A stretch of 64,000 nucleotides of DNA, taken from Anthoceros angustus (Eukaryota; Streptophyta; Anthocerotopsida; Anthocerotales; Anthocerotaceae). The position numbers were made by a program, and so were the translations under genes. The notes under the pieces are model-generated. The model did no database searches. It was given only the letters and a program-made list of their open reading frames with translations, and was not told the DNA's origin. The DNA lies in assembly GCA_010909165.1 (NCBI GenBank), contig MU008192.1, positions 552,364 through 616,363 on the forward strand. Direction: 5' to 3'. Positions within the stretch are counted from its first letter, which is position 1; each line of letters begins with the position of its first letter. This document shows positions 1 to 10,556 of the stretch, piece after piece.

Positions 1-965
1 GGCTAGGGAGCGGTATCCTCAATCGGAAGCCGCGATTCAAGACCAGCTCCGGCACGATTCTCCTCCATCACGTGTGTCGGCTCGCAAGTTTCAGGCTCAT
101 TCCTCCCTTCGTTCACAATTTCCCTTCCTCTTGCTCTCGACGTCTTAGCTGCGTGTTGTTCGGCTGCATGCGATTTTTCGCGTCCCCGGGCTTACACTTT
201 CCGCCACGCCCTCCTGCGTTCTAACTCCTCTACTTCTGGCTGCAGGGCTTGGCTCTGGACGCTCCACATCGGTCGTAGGCCCTGTCCGCTTCCTCAGTCG
301 TGACGAGATCCCACTGGCTTCCATTGCGACAAAATCCCAGCTAGAATTGAAACGGTTAGAGCATGGCGATCGACACTTAATCAGCGATTTGTGGTGCACT
401 TAAGCTCTCCCTTGCACCCTTCTTCACATGCGACAGACAGTGACCAGATAACCTGTTGGAACAAGGCTGATTGGAATCGAAATTGAATTCCACTTGCAGA
501 TCGTGCAGGATCGTGGGCTTGTGTCCAGCTTGGCACGTTACCGACTGTCGCAAGTGCTTCCAACGGGGTGCTGCTGATCGCTGCCTTGTGGACCTTCCTT
601 TGGACTAGAAGGGTGCGAGCCCATGTGTGAGTACCGACGTCAAGTTCACCGATCTCAAGATGTATCCGCCATCACCATCGCGGCGGTACTAGTTGGAAAT
701 CCTCTCGGTCTTTGAAATTACTGCATGATCATCACCACGGCACAGGCCAGAACTTGACTCGGTTGCTGCTCGTGCACGGAGATTGCAAGTTTCTGACTGT
801 TTGCTTAACCACGCATTCGCCGGTGTTCAAAACTTCAACACTCACTTAAGCACGACAAGTGACAGAATTTCTGACCATCCTCAACCAATACGGCCAATTA
901 CGTTTAGCAGGTCCTGCATCTCGACTTGTGACACAAAACCCGTTTCCATTGCAGGGTGCTTGTGT
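1..965. other. No gene recognised at left edge
   Basis: I see only short open frames on both strands, none with a recognisable domain, codon pattern or splice structure. The base composition is mixed and there are no clear repeats. The stretch could be intergenic DNA or decayed repeat. Confidence 0.4.
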
Positions 966-1246
966 AAAGAATCTGAAGCGTCAAAACGCCTCTTGCATCG
1001 TCTTGGGTCCAAGACCTCACGACTGCAAGGTGACAGGAACTTGAAGCGTCAGAACGCCTCTAGCTTGCATCGTCTTGGGTCCAAGACCTCACGACTACAA
1101 GGTGACAAGAACTTGAAGCGTCAGAATGCCTCTTGCATCGTCTTGGGTTCAAGACTTCACGACTACAAGGTAACAAGAACTTGAAGCGTCAGAACGCCTC
1201 TTGCATCGTCTTGGGTCCAAGACCTCACGACTGCAAGGTGACAAGT
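966..1246. repeat. 68-bp tandem array, 4 units, each with an imperfect hairpin
   Basis: Four head-to-tail units share the anchor TGAAGCG at 974, 1042, 1114 and 1182, giving spacings of 68, 72 and 68 bp. Unit 2 has a 4-bp insertion. Each unit contains CTTGCA...TGCAAG (TACAAG in units 2 and 3) around an inner palindrome TCTTGGGTCCAAGA, so the sequence can fold into a bulged stem-loop. No coding potential is evident; open frames across the array simply repeat the same peptide. Confidence 0.85.
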
Positions 1247-2058
1247 CTCCTTAAGCTCAAATCCTCTGGCCTTGGTGCGGTTTCTCCTCTTTCTCTACCA
1301 TCGCAGCTATCACACATTTTTGCACCATGGTGGGAGCGCTCGCCCACCCGAACGGCATGGCTCTGTTCAGCTTTCCGTTCTTGATCCTTCCTGCTTCACT
1401 GAAGCTGCTCCACTTCGCGATCTTTCTTGCCCTACCCAAGTGGCTCTGCTTCTTGCCTTCTTTTTTCTGGCACTTCTCCAGTGCACTCCCCATCTTCCTT
1501 TCACCTAGGGGTAAGGATCCCGCCTTGACATCCGCTCTCTGACGAAGGCCTCTGCCCCCTCGAAATTACCGTGGGATTCCCACCAGATCCCGAGCCAACG
1601 GAGAATCAAGACACTTCGCCCAGGCTTGCCTGACCACGCCCTGCCCGGTGATCACTCCCCACTCCTGCATTGTCCGTGTGGAGCTTCCCGACACTGAGGC
1701 ACAACCAATCAAAGATCGCGATCTCTTGAGTCATGTCTCGACGATCGCCTGGCACGAGATGGGCGCAGATGCGCCTAGACATCTCGACGAGCTGTCCGAC
1801 CACCAGAAGAAGCCCCCTGCAGGAATCGAGAGAGCCTAATTATGGGAGCACCTGGTTCTTGTACCCCCCGCGTCCCGGGTTCCGACCTTTTCTTTACCTG
1901 AGCTAACTTAATTCATCGGATGGGTTAGTGACTAATCAAGTTAGAACTCGCTTAGTCTAACCTCTAGTTCTAACCTTGTTTCCTTTGTCTAGCTCTAGCG
2001 GCTATGTCCTAGGCATGCCCCACGCTGCTCACCGCGGCCATTACTGTATGCCAGCCTT
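1247..2058. other. No gene recognised
   Basis: Several frames of 60-80 codons exist on both strands and overlap each other. None shows a known domain or a splice-consistent extension. I see no RNA gene. Confidence 0.35.
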
Positions 2059-2856
2059 TCATCCGGACGCCTCGATCGTGTGTCCAGCCCTTCTCGTTGA
2101 GTCGCTTCTTCTCCTGGCCTCACGGCGATAGGCCGCGGTAACAAGGTCTCGCACGCGTGCAGTAGGCCTTGTCTCCACGCCTTTGTTTGTTTGGCTAGGG
2201 CTTGGGCCGCATCTATTTATTCGTGCAATCGCTACATTCCCACTTCTCAAATATCTCGTCCACATACCCACCACTTCTTCATCAACCTTCGCCACGCAGT
2301 AATCAAGTGTCCTGTTGTCCACGATTGTGATATCGAACCTGGGGCTATGCTTTGTCGATCCCACTTGGGGATCCTCAGGGGCATACATCCACTTCCAACA
2401 TCGCACTTCGAGCCCTTCGCTCTCTTGCACATCAACTCACTTCTGATGTAACGTACCCTGTCCATGAAGGTGAATGTCTTCCTGGCATCTGCGATGGTGT
2501 TGTGGTCTATGGCTACGATCCTCATCTCGTCCTCAGTGAGTCCAGCTAGCACATATGCATCCATCCACTTGAACTCTTCCTTCCTTGAACTCTCCCTTAG
2601 GCTAAGGAACGCAACCTTCCTTTGTTTCCCATGTGAGAGACCCTAAGACACGGGACGTTCCTTCGTTTTCCATGTGAGATACAGTAAGGAAACGAAGGAA
2701 GGTCCCATCCACATCCTGTGCAATTTGCATAATCAATTTGCCGGGCAAAAGAAACGTGGGAAAGAGTTGATTACTATAGTCCCATGGTGGAAGGTTAGAT
2801 GGTATCATGGTGAGCAACCTTGAAGGATAAGCTGACCATGGTGGCTCGATGGACAT
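2059..2856 (-). pseudogene. Decayed minus-strand coding stretch of unknown family
   Basis: On the minus strand two frames read as one protein broken near 2437. The upstream part includes the peptide EEFKWMDAYVLAGLTEDEM. The downstream part includes LEVRCWKWMYAPEDPQVG and continues to the stop near 2059. Restoring one base near 2437 would merge the frames; in the second frame a stop sits immediately upstream of the break. A third open segment (2602-2856) precedes them, but its reading runs through the duplicated block at 2614-2703. I do not recognise the family. It may be the remnant of a host gene or of a retroelement gag. Confidence 0.35.
2614..2703. repeat. Inverted and direct repeat, 16-bp arms
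   Basis: The arm at 2614-2629 pairs with 2688-2703 at 15 of 16 bases, giving a long stem with a loop of about 58 bp. The first arm and its flank (2617-2642) are also repeated in direct orientation near 2656-2681, ending in CCATGTGAGA. The structure lies inside the decayed coding stretch. Confidence 0.6.
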
Positions 2857-2891
2857 TTTGAGCTACAGCATCTGTGGAGCAGACGGGCTGC

Positions 2892-3053
2892 AGGATGAAG
2901 GCATGGCTACAACAACTTAGGGCATGCCTAGGTGGGTGACAAATAGGCTAGGTAGTGAGGCTAACTAGTAGGAGGACGAAGGCATGACTACAACAACCTA
3001 GGGCATGCCTAGGTGGGTGACAAATAGGCTAGGTAGTGAGGCTAACTAGTAGG
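2892..3053. repeat. 81-bp tandem duplication
   Basis: Two units start at 2892 (AGGATGAAGG) and 2973 (AGGACGAAGG). They are nearly identical through CTAACTAGTAGG. The few substitutions indicate a fairly recent duplication. Confidence 0.85.
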
Positions 3054-4005
3054 ATAGCTAGGCTAACCTGGAAGACCTGGACGCACAACGGTCGGAGCTG
3101 GGGGCTACTTAGCCGATGCTAAAAACAAGAACACTCTCTCGTTTCTGTCACAATAGGTGACCAGCTTGGATCCAGACAGACTCGGGACACGAAGCCACCA
3201 CACCGCGCAGGAAACGGGCTAGATATTCAGAAAACGGGTACCCACTCAAACCTCGTTCCGAACGGTATGTCAAGAACCAACGGAACGGGATCCGTAATAA
3301 CGCGTACATGTATAATTAGTTAAATACGTAAATAGGAAATTAGACAGTGTAGAAACGTGTAAAGAACCTCATAACCGTAGCCACAATCCGTTACTGCAAG
3401 GGTTCTTGGCATGAACGCAGCCAAGCCCTTATGTACCCACAAATCGTGAAAGAACACACGAAGTACAAGCACAATGCTGTGTGCTAATACATGGACCATG
3501 GAATTGGCACTTTTGGCACATGATGGAGGAGGGGGCATCCTGAAAATAGCCGTTGAATATAGAAAATCTCAAAATATACTTACGTTCACCTGTTCAATGG
3601 AACTCATATTGTGCAACATAACTCCAAAGAGGTTGATCTTTTTAGGGTTAACTTCACAATAACTACAAATATCTAGGCTTCTTGTAAGGGACCAGCGTAC
3701 AACGAGGCATTAATTGATGATTAGATTTAGATATAGTGTCAATCTCTCTCTTTACTAGAAAGAAATACTTATAAATGAACACCTATATTCAATCTATCTA
3801 CATCACTAATTTAATTATTAGTAATAAGTTATAAATATATAATTTATTTTATATGATTAAATTATATGTAAGTACTATTTTATTATATAATCATATTTAA
3901 AATCTTTTATGTTGACTTTGGTGATACTATCATAAATATATATTTTAATTATATAAAAAAATTACATCCGTAATAGATATCCTAGACCTTAAAGAAATAA
4001 AACTA
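3054..4005. other. AT-rich spacer
   Basis: The sequence becomes strongly AT-rich after about 3660. I see no convincing reading frame or RNA gene. The last 300 bases are downstream (3') of the minus-strand secreted-protein gene and probably hold its untranslated tail. Confidence 0.4.
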
Positions 4006-4473
4006 TTAATATGGTGCAGGACAAGCATCTATGACACGATCAAAACTATATTCAAACCGGCAATCTACTAGATAGATTTCAGCGTCGCCAGCATTAGGAC
4101 ATAACTTGAATAACAATTCGTCCCGACTGACTTGGAGACATAATAGACATTGCTCTTCACTGGACATGCTAGCACCTAAAGCATAGCAAGTGACGGATCC
4201 CCAAAGTTGGTAATAAGGAGGATGAGTAGTGACTAGTCTTGAATAGAAAGGGAAATTAACACCTTTCATTTGTTGTGACCCTAATTGAACAAGTTTTTGT
4301 GTTGCAACTCGCATGAAAATATTCGCTAGTATATAGCTTATGTTTGGGCTTCCACAACGATATTTAACTATTTCAACATTGGGAGATATTGATTCTATTT
4401 TGCATGCATTCATAAATATAGCAAAGATAATCATGCTCGTGAAAGCATAGCTCTTCTTCTTTTTGGGCGCCAT
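4006..4473 (-). CDS. Secreted single-domain Gnk2/DUF26 cysteine-rich protein
   Basis: The frame is a complete 155-residue ORF. Residues 1-29 look like a signal peptide: a lysine cluster, then the hydrophobic run FTSMIIFAIFM. The rest fits one Gnk2-homologous (stress-antifungal, DUF26) domain: C40 near the start of the mature part, then C96, C109, C112, C125, C138 and C151, with CPNAG before C125-C138 as in the family. In known members these cysteines form disulfides, and the ginkgo founder binds mannose and is antifungal; the role here is inferred. The usual C-x8-C-x2-C core is C-x12-C-x2-C here. There is no kinase domain or second DUF26 copy, so it resembles the single-domain secreted type rather than a receptor kinase. 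No intron is needed. The surrounding DNA is AT-rich and gene-poor. Confidence 0.65.
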   Translation of the reverse strand: MAPKKKKSYAFTSMIIFAIFMNACKIESISPNVEIVKYRCGSPNISYILANIFMRVATQKLVQLGSQQMKGVNFPFYSRLVTTHPPYYQLWGSVTCYALGASMSSEEQCLLCLQVSRDELLFKLCPNAGDAEIYLVDCRFEYSFDRVIDACPAPY

Positions 4474-6493
4474 TAAAAGAGTGCTTCTATCATAGCTATG
4501 TCCCTAAATTGCCAAATGCACACAATCTATATGTTTTTTGTTGGTTTTTTGTGTACAAATATTTCATGGATAGTCTTCAAAACGAGGGTATTTTTGGCAA
4601 GATACAAAAGAATCTTTTACTGACTTGATGCAACTTACCAATCTAGTAGAAGTCTTGGGGTATAAGCTTATAAATTACGGTCTACAGATGTCTTTGGGGA
4701 GTACAAATCTTGAGAACTTTTTGGAATGTGTTTTTATATATGTTATTCATTGCATATATAAATATAATTATTTTATACATGATTTATACCTTGTTGGTGT
4801 GTACACGGAACTATGTGGATACTTGGTCAATGCTTTGATAAGATTAAAGGTCCTTTGTAAAAAATATTTTAATGGAGGAAACATCTTGTATGTGTAAAAG
4901 TTTGGAGGTAATTTATTGGTCAAAAAGGAATTGATCCATCACGCTACATAAGCAAAAACAAAGATTACTATGATGGAATTGAAGTCCACAGAGTTTTGTA
5001 AAAGAGCAAAAGACCATTCAATCGGTAGGTGTAAAAAGAGCAAAAGACCATTCAATAATAGGTGTGAAAAGAGCGAAAGACCATTCAATATTAGGTGTAA
5101 AAAGAGCAAACGAGCATTCAATAGTAGGTCCAAATTGACATAATTCTATCACTATGATGGAGGATGTTCACCTATGGCGGAGTAGTCAAGGTGTCTGATC
5201 AAGTTGGTGTTTATGTGGAAGATGAAGTCACATATTGAGTTTAAATTATCATCTATCTTTCAACAAAAAATTCAAACGCAAATGATGTCGTAATGCACTC
5301 AAATTCTTGTGGAGGCTAGTCCCCCTAGCATGATGCCCTTCGTTAAGTTTTCCCCCTCTTGTTTTTGGGGTGGATGGGTATTTCCCATTTCGTTTTTATA
5401 ATAAAGTCTTCTTTCCGCTCAAAATTCTTGTTGAAGTAAAAAGATACTTTCTTCTCAATGAAATCTTACTTTTGTCGCCACACACTGTGCAGAGCTGCCT
5501 ATTGTAAGAACCCTATGGGATTACTTCAACGAAACCCTTGTGCGGGTTTGGAAATTGTGATTAGAACGTTTAAGACAGCTAGAGTTTTGTACAAAGACAA
5601 CTAGGGTTTATATCGAGTGACTTCTCTTGAATCACTTAAAGTATACCTAGCTAGAATATAGAATACTATAGTTTAATTTGTATTGGATGATCTATAGATC
5701 ACCATGATCTAGGTACTATTATTTTTTTCACATGCTGTACAAAATATCTTTACGGTCTTTACAAAACAGCTTGATGGTGCACGTGTGAAAATAATTTTCC
5801 CTAAGTAAGACAAGTATTACCATTACGACAGACAATCACTTACTGTAATGTCTATGTAAAAAAGATGTAGATCCACACAACAAGGTAAATCAAGATATAA
5901 GTTTTCGTACATCACATACTATAATATATATCTATATAAGAAAGACGTAGTTCCACAATACAAGTTGAATCTAGATATAAGCTTCTGCAAATGGGTACGG
6001 AAGTTCATCCTTACATCCTTACACCGTTGACGGTCTGGCAGGCAATATATTTTTTTTCTATTTTAAAATATAAAAGGAATATACCAAATTCTTAAAATCA
6101 GGGTATCGTTGGTTTCAAAATTTGTGTCCTTGGTAGGGATCATATATCAAGTTTTTGAGAAATTCAACAAGTTCTCTTTTTCCGTTTATGTTACCCATAT
6201 TATAAGGATGGAGGAGAAAGTTGCTTGTGAAGATCTCGATACTTATGAGGAGCTGGATACCTATTTTACCAATGGCCTTGCACCGACAGCAGAAGGACAA
6301 GAAGACAAGGTATGTGTTGAAGAGCTTTTGATGCCCCTGGTACCCGTACCTGGTAGATCGAAAGTTGCAAAACCATGAACATGTGATTCGTGTGGTGTGA
6401 CTCATGGTGTACCGGTACGCTCTCTCGCAACCCAATGACACTTTGGTCAGCAAACTCCACCACTTTTTTGTGTGTTGAAATACCTGCCGATGG
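4474..6493. other. AT-rich spacer
   Basis: This stretch includes the upstream region of the minus-strand secreted-protein gene. Open frames at 4625-4897 and 6109-6378 are short, AT-biased and without domain similarity I can name. A short tandem array is listed separately. Confidence 0.35.
4997..5130. repeat. 33-34-bp tandem array, 4 units
   Basis: The anchor GAGC recurs at 5004, 5038, 5071 and 5104 within units reading roughly AAAGAGCAAAAGACCATTCA. The last unit is the most divergent. It is a minisatellite in an AT-rich spacer. Confidence 0.8.
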
Positions 6494-6590
6494 TTTCTGT
6501 TAGCTCTATGCATCACGCCTGTGAAAAGTAGGCCTTCTGCCTTTCTGTTAGCTCTTTGCATCACGCCTATGAAAAGTAGGCTTTCTGCCT
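6494..6590. repeat. 48-bp tandem duplication
   Basis: Units starting TTTCTGTTAGCTCT at 6494 and 6542 differ at only a few positions. They lie about 0.4 kb upstream of the chromate transporter start codon. Confidence 0.75.
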
Positions 6591-6954
6591 TTCCAGCTTT
6601 CAGCAGGCCTGTGACTATATTCTTACTGCCGGTTTGATGGACGTACGTGGTGCCCGATTTATCATGGCCTTGCTGACCTCAATCAAGCCAGAATCGGGGG
6701 AGCCGAACGAGCGACGTAGGCGAATCAATTTCATGCTGCCTGGACATTCTGTGCTGATCGTGAGCGCTGGCCGGCACCCGAGTTGCTCCAACGTCAATCC
6801 CGCAGCCTAGACCTGATCGATTGCCACAGCTGCAAGAGGTTTGTCAGTTTCTACAAGTCCAGTTGTTGGGCAGAGGCAGAGGCAGAGGCAGAGGCAGTGG
6901 CTGTGGCTGTGGCGGTGGCTGTGGGCTGTGGCATTTCCTGGGTTTCAGGCATCC
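6591..6954 (+). other. Upstream region of the chromate transporter with GGCAGA/GGCTGT microsatellite
   Basis: From about 6871 to 6930 the sequence is a GGCAGA hexamer run that grades into GGCTGT/GGCGGT units, ending 25 bases before the ATG. A 57-codon upstream ORF starts at 6638 and stops before the main start, so it could act as a uORF if transcribed. No TATA box is evident to me. Confidence 0.45.
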
Positions 6955-9201
6955 ATGGAAAGCAGCAGGCCCGCCGCGGCTCCCCCGGCTTCGCTGAATT
7001 GCAATGCGGCAACGGCGACTGTGACGCCCGATGACTGCAGGAAGGCGCCTGCCGGCGGGGAGGACCTGGAGGCCGGGAAGGCGCAGGCAGAGATCCCGCA
7101 TGTTTTGCCGTTGCCTGTCGTGGCTTATGTTAGTTATAGGGACATTCTCAAGCATTTCACCATCCTTGGATGGACCGCGTTCGGTGGACCGGCTGCGCAC
7201 ATTGCCATATACGAGAAGGTTGGTTTTGTGATGTCGGCTTCCCAATGCGCGTGTGTGTCTGTGTTAACTTTGTGTTTCACATTCCTGGATGACTTGTTGA
7301 AAGCCAATGTGTCCACCGCTTGTTGAAAGCCAAATGAGCAAGCCACAGCTTGTTGAAAGCCAATGTGTGTGTGTGCGCTAGTCTTTCAGTTTGCTGTGTG
7401 CACTTTGTTCCCTTTCCATCTGAGGACGACGACTCTCTTGCTTTTTTATTATGATGTTGTTGGCGAGTTTGTGGATAGGGAATTGAAAGTTGCAGTGTTG
7501 TCGTTGCCTTGGTTGGGTGCAGCGTTTGGTGGACCAATTGCACTGGATGACCACGGATGTGTTTGCAGAACTCTTCGCCCTGGCACAGTGCTTGCCGGGG
7601 CCTACATCCAGCCAGATCTCCTTCACTGTAGGGATAATAAAACGAGGAGTAAAAGGTGGGGTACAGTGTGTGAACACAGCTTCTTCATGTGCTTGCCGCT
7701 GTGGTGGTGAACACAGCGTCAGCTAACTCGTTTGCACTGTCTTCCTGCCTGTTTGCTGCTTGTAGGAGGACTGCTGTCGGGGTTCCTTTTTCAGTACCCG
7801 GGCTCCTTCATCATGACACTCGTGGGTCTATTTGCCGCCAGGCGGATGGAGAACCCCACGCCAGCGTTCAACGGCCTTGTGGCAGGTATGTTTGATGCCA
7901 AACCGGCTCACTTCCCACCTGACATCCAAATGGTAGGCATGCGTTTCCGGTGTGACATGGGTTGCTGTGTCTCACGTCCTTCCAGGTATCTCAGCCGTGG
8001 GTGTGGCCTTGGTGGCGTCTGCCGCCAAGTCTCTTGGGCGGAAGCTCTGTGCGCGGCGTGTGCTGGCCTGCATCTGCACAGCAACCACAGTCATCGCCTA
8101 CACCTGGCCCAAGCCCTACACTTTCCCCTGCCTCATCATCAGTGGTGGCATCGTCAGCCTCCTGTGGTCTCTCTACACGAAGGAGACTCTCCCTTCCATC
8201 AAGGTGGATTCACCTCTGCATCTGTCATCGCTCTCTGTCAACCACGCCTCGATCTTTGCACTTTTTTTTTGACGTCGGCCCGGATCCCAATATTCCCAGG
8301 TTGATCAAGACGAATCTGTCCGATCCCATGGCTTCAACATGCCCGTCGGGGCATCCCTCATCGCTCTGTGGCTCATAGTGCTGGTCACGTCGATCGTGCT
8401 GGTCCACGGGGTTGTGAGCCACCCCCCGCAGACGCTGCTATGGTGGGAGATGTTCTTCAGGACAGGATCGGTCATATTCGGCGGAGGCCAGGTCGGTCAC
8501 TGGGTCCTCAAGATTCCTCCCTTCTCCATACACAGACCTCGTCTAATAGTCCTGTCATGCCAATTGCTCAGGTGGTTTTGCCCGTCATGTACGCCAGCGT
8601 CGTGCAGCGAACCTGCGATGCCACGGGAAAATGCTCGGACGCGCGGGACACCTGGATCACCAGCAAGCAGTTCTACGCGGGTCTGGGAATTGTGCAGGTG
8701 AGGGATGAGTTCGGATTGCTGTTTCCCTCGCGCATTGAATGAAAAAATGAACCCAGCTCTCTGGCAATTCAGGCTCTTCCAGGCCCTCTCTTCAACTTCT
8801 CCACCTACCTGGGCACGATCATGGCCCTGAATGCGGGCTACCCCTTCATCTTGGGCGCTGCCATGGCCTGGTTCGGCATGTTCTCCCCCGGCATCCTGCT
8901 CCTCTTCGGCGTGCTGCCATTTTGGGGCCGATTCCGGAGGTGGGATCACTACAGGAGGGCGCTGCCTGGCTTCAACGCGGCCGGAGTGGGCTTGATCGTC
9001 ACCAGCGTCTTCACTCTCACTTTGGGAGTCCTGGAGCAGTCGTCATTGCCCAAGGGAAGCTTGTGCCTGGGCATCCTTGGCTTCGCTGCTGTGGACCAGT
9101 TGAACTGGTTCCAGCCTCTGGTGGTGCTCGGCGGAGGCCTGCTGGGCGTCTTCATCTGGCCCATCTACTGCGCACTACATCCATCCAGCCATTCTTGCTG
9201 A
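6955..9201 (+). CDS. Chromate transporter (CHR family), 7 exons
   Basis: Splicing exons 6955-7218, 7523-7655, 7766-7885, 7986-8203, 8300-8491, 8572-8697 and 8773-9201 gives an uninterrupted 493-residue protein. All six introns begin GT and end AG; they are 304, 110, 100, 96, 80 and 75 nt, and all phases match. The protein has the two-halved CHR layout. The N-half carries FGGPAAHI (about 76-83) and LPGPTSSQ (112-119); the C-half carries FGGGQVVLP (305-313). About ten hydrophobic membrane segments follow a hydrophilic leader of about 50 residues that bacterial ChrA proteins lack. Characterised CHR proteins export chromate, sometimes with sulfate links; the substrate here is inferred. The ATG at 6955 is the first in frame after a repeat tract. 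A broken partial copy lies at 14510-15150. Confidence 0.9.
7293..7363 (+). repeat. Three short repeats inside chromate transporter intron 1
   Basis: CTTGTTGAAAGCCAA occurs at 7293, 7319 and 7349 (spacings 26 and 30). The repeats explain part of why intron 1 (304 nt) is three times longer than the gene's other introns. Confidence 0.8.
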
Positions 9202-10556
9202 CCACGTTCTCCGAGAACAATCTTTGAGTCGCTCTCAGTTAATGCAAAATTTTGGAATCATCGGAGCGGGAGTGCAATCGCCCATCGCTGCGAGCCGAGT
9301 GGAGGGGTCTGTGGCATTGTCGATCAAACAATGAGGCGGCTCCCCATCGCGTTTGCTTTGTGCGAAGATGTTAGATGCTCACGATGTGGCCTCTTCGGCT
9401 TGTTGAAATCGACCGAGCAACCAGCTCATGTACTTTGGTGTAACCAACATAAGACGAATGTCCTTCTCCACTCGGAACTTGTCTGTAGTGAAGTTTTCGT
9501 TGTGGTGTTAAGACTTGAAGTGCGGCAGCGCTTTCGGGGGATCAGGAGGAGCGTGGAGGAACCATGGCGGGTGCTTCTGCCGACATCATGTTGAGGGTCC
9601 TTCTGCGAAATCACAGCCATCTCATGAGGCGAAGAACGAGCAAGAGGAAGGCCGTATCCTCAAGCCTTGGCAGTTTATCCTCTCAAGTCCTAAATTTTCC
9701 TTCGTAACCCTCTGAAGCAACGTAGCAAGGCTGAACAGCTGATGTCCCAACCAAAGAACAAAGCATGCAAATGGGCGAAGGCCTCGAAGAGACCCGTATG
9801 TCGGAAGAGAGGACGAGACCGCATGGCGTTTCAGGTGTTTCAAGTCCTGGACATTTTATGCCTCTTGCTTTGCTTCATGGGGAATTTGTGGACGAGTATT
9901 GGAGTTGGGTCGCAGTCGGATCGCTTGTACCTTCTGCAGAATGCAGATCAAGCCGTGTTCCTCAGACATCACCTGGAACTCGGGAGCGTAACGACCAGAG
10001 TAAGAGTCGGGGCCAGAGTAAAGTCCAGCGTAAGGTTGCGAGGCCAGAGTAAGATTGGAGAGGCCACGGCAGCTACAAAGATGGAGCCTTGCCAAGGCTC
10101 TCAAGCAGGCTCCAAACAAATCATTTCAGCGGGAAAAGAGGGGACGCCAGGTTGTCATTTCGAGGTCCAAGTCCCGTCGCAATGTTCAACCTCGTGTTCG
10201 ACAGGGATCGAGTTTCTGCATCCAGGAGTTTTCACAAAGCTCGGCTCATCGAGCTCCACAAACAGGACTTGGAGCGTTCCCGACCAGTCCAAGGCTTCCT
10301 GGGTTTCCACTTTAGCTTTCCCTCCGGGGATGAATCACCAAGGCCATCGCCACCTCTTTCGAGCCTGCGGGAAATCCTCATCAGGTAGCCTACCTCCAGC
10401 TGCGTCCTCGTCTGATTTCATGACATCAAAGAAGGGACTATTTCATGCCTGCAGATCTATGCACGTTTCCAGTTTGTAATGCTTCAACGCCCCTGGATGT
10501 CTGTTTAATTTGGCGGGAGAGAGTGATGACGGGACTGACCAATTTTCCTGTGGTGG
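9202..10556 (+). other. Spacer between two genes, possibly holding an unmodelled gene
   Basis: Just after the transporter stop the DNA is not visibly repetitive. A plus-strand ATG at 9564 opens 41 codons to a GT at 9687, followed by AG at 9737-9738, which would make a 52-nt intron. Further frames at 9742-10479 and 10089-10388 are open, the latter with an RVSASRSFHKARLIELHKQD segment of helical, basic character. I could not join these into one consistent protein and recognise no family. They could be untranslated regions of the neighbouring genes. Confidence 0.25.

Noticed and set aside
6109-6378. 89-codon plus-strand ORF (start MVSKFVSLVG)
   Set aside because: It overlaps a longer frame on the other strand, has AT-driven composition in its first half and no domain or splice support.
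9742-10479. 245-codon plus-strand ORF upstream of the TPR-SET gene
   Set aside because: It competes with two other open frames, is low in recognisable features and runs into the neighbour's 5' region. I mention it only as possible exon material.
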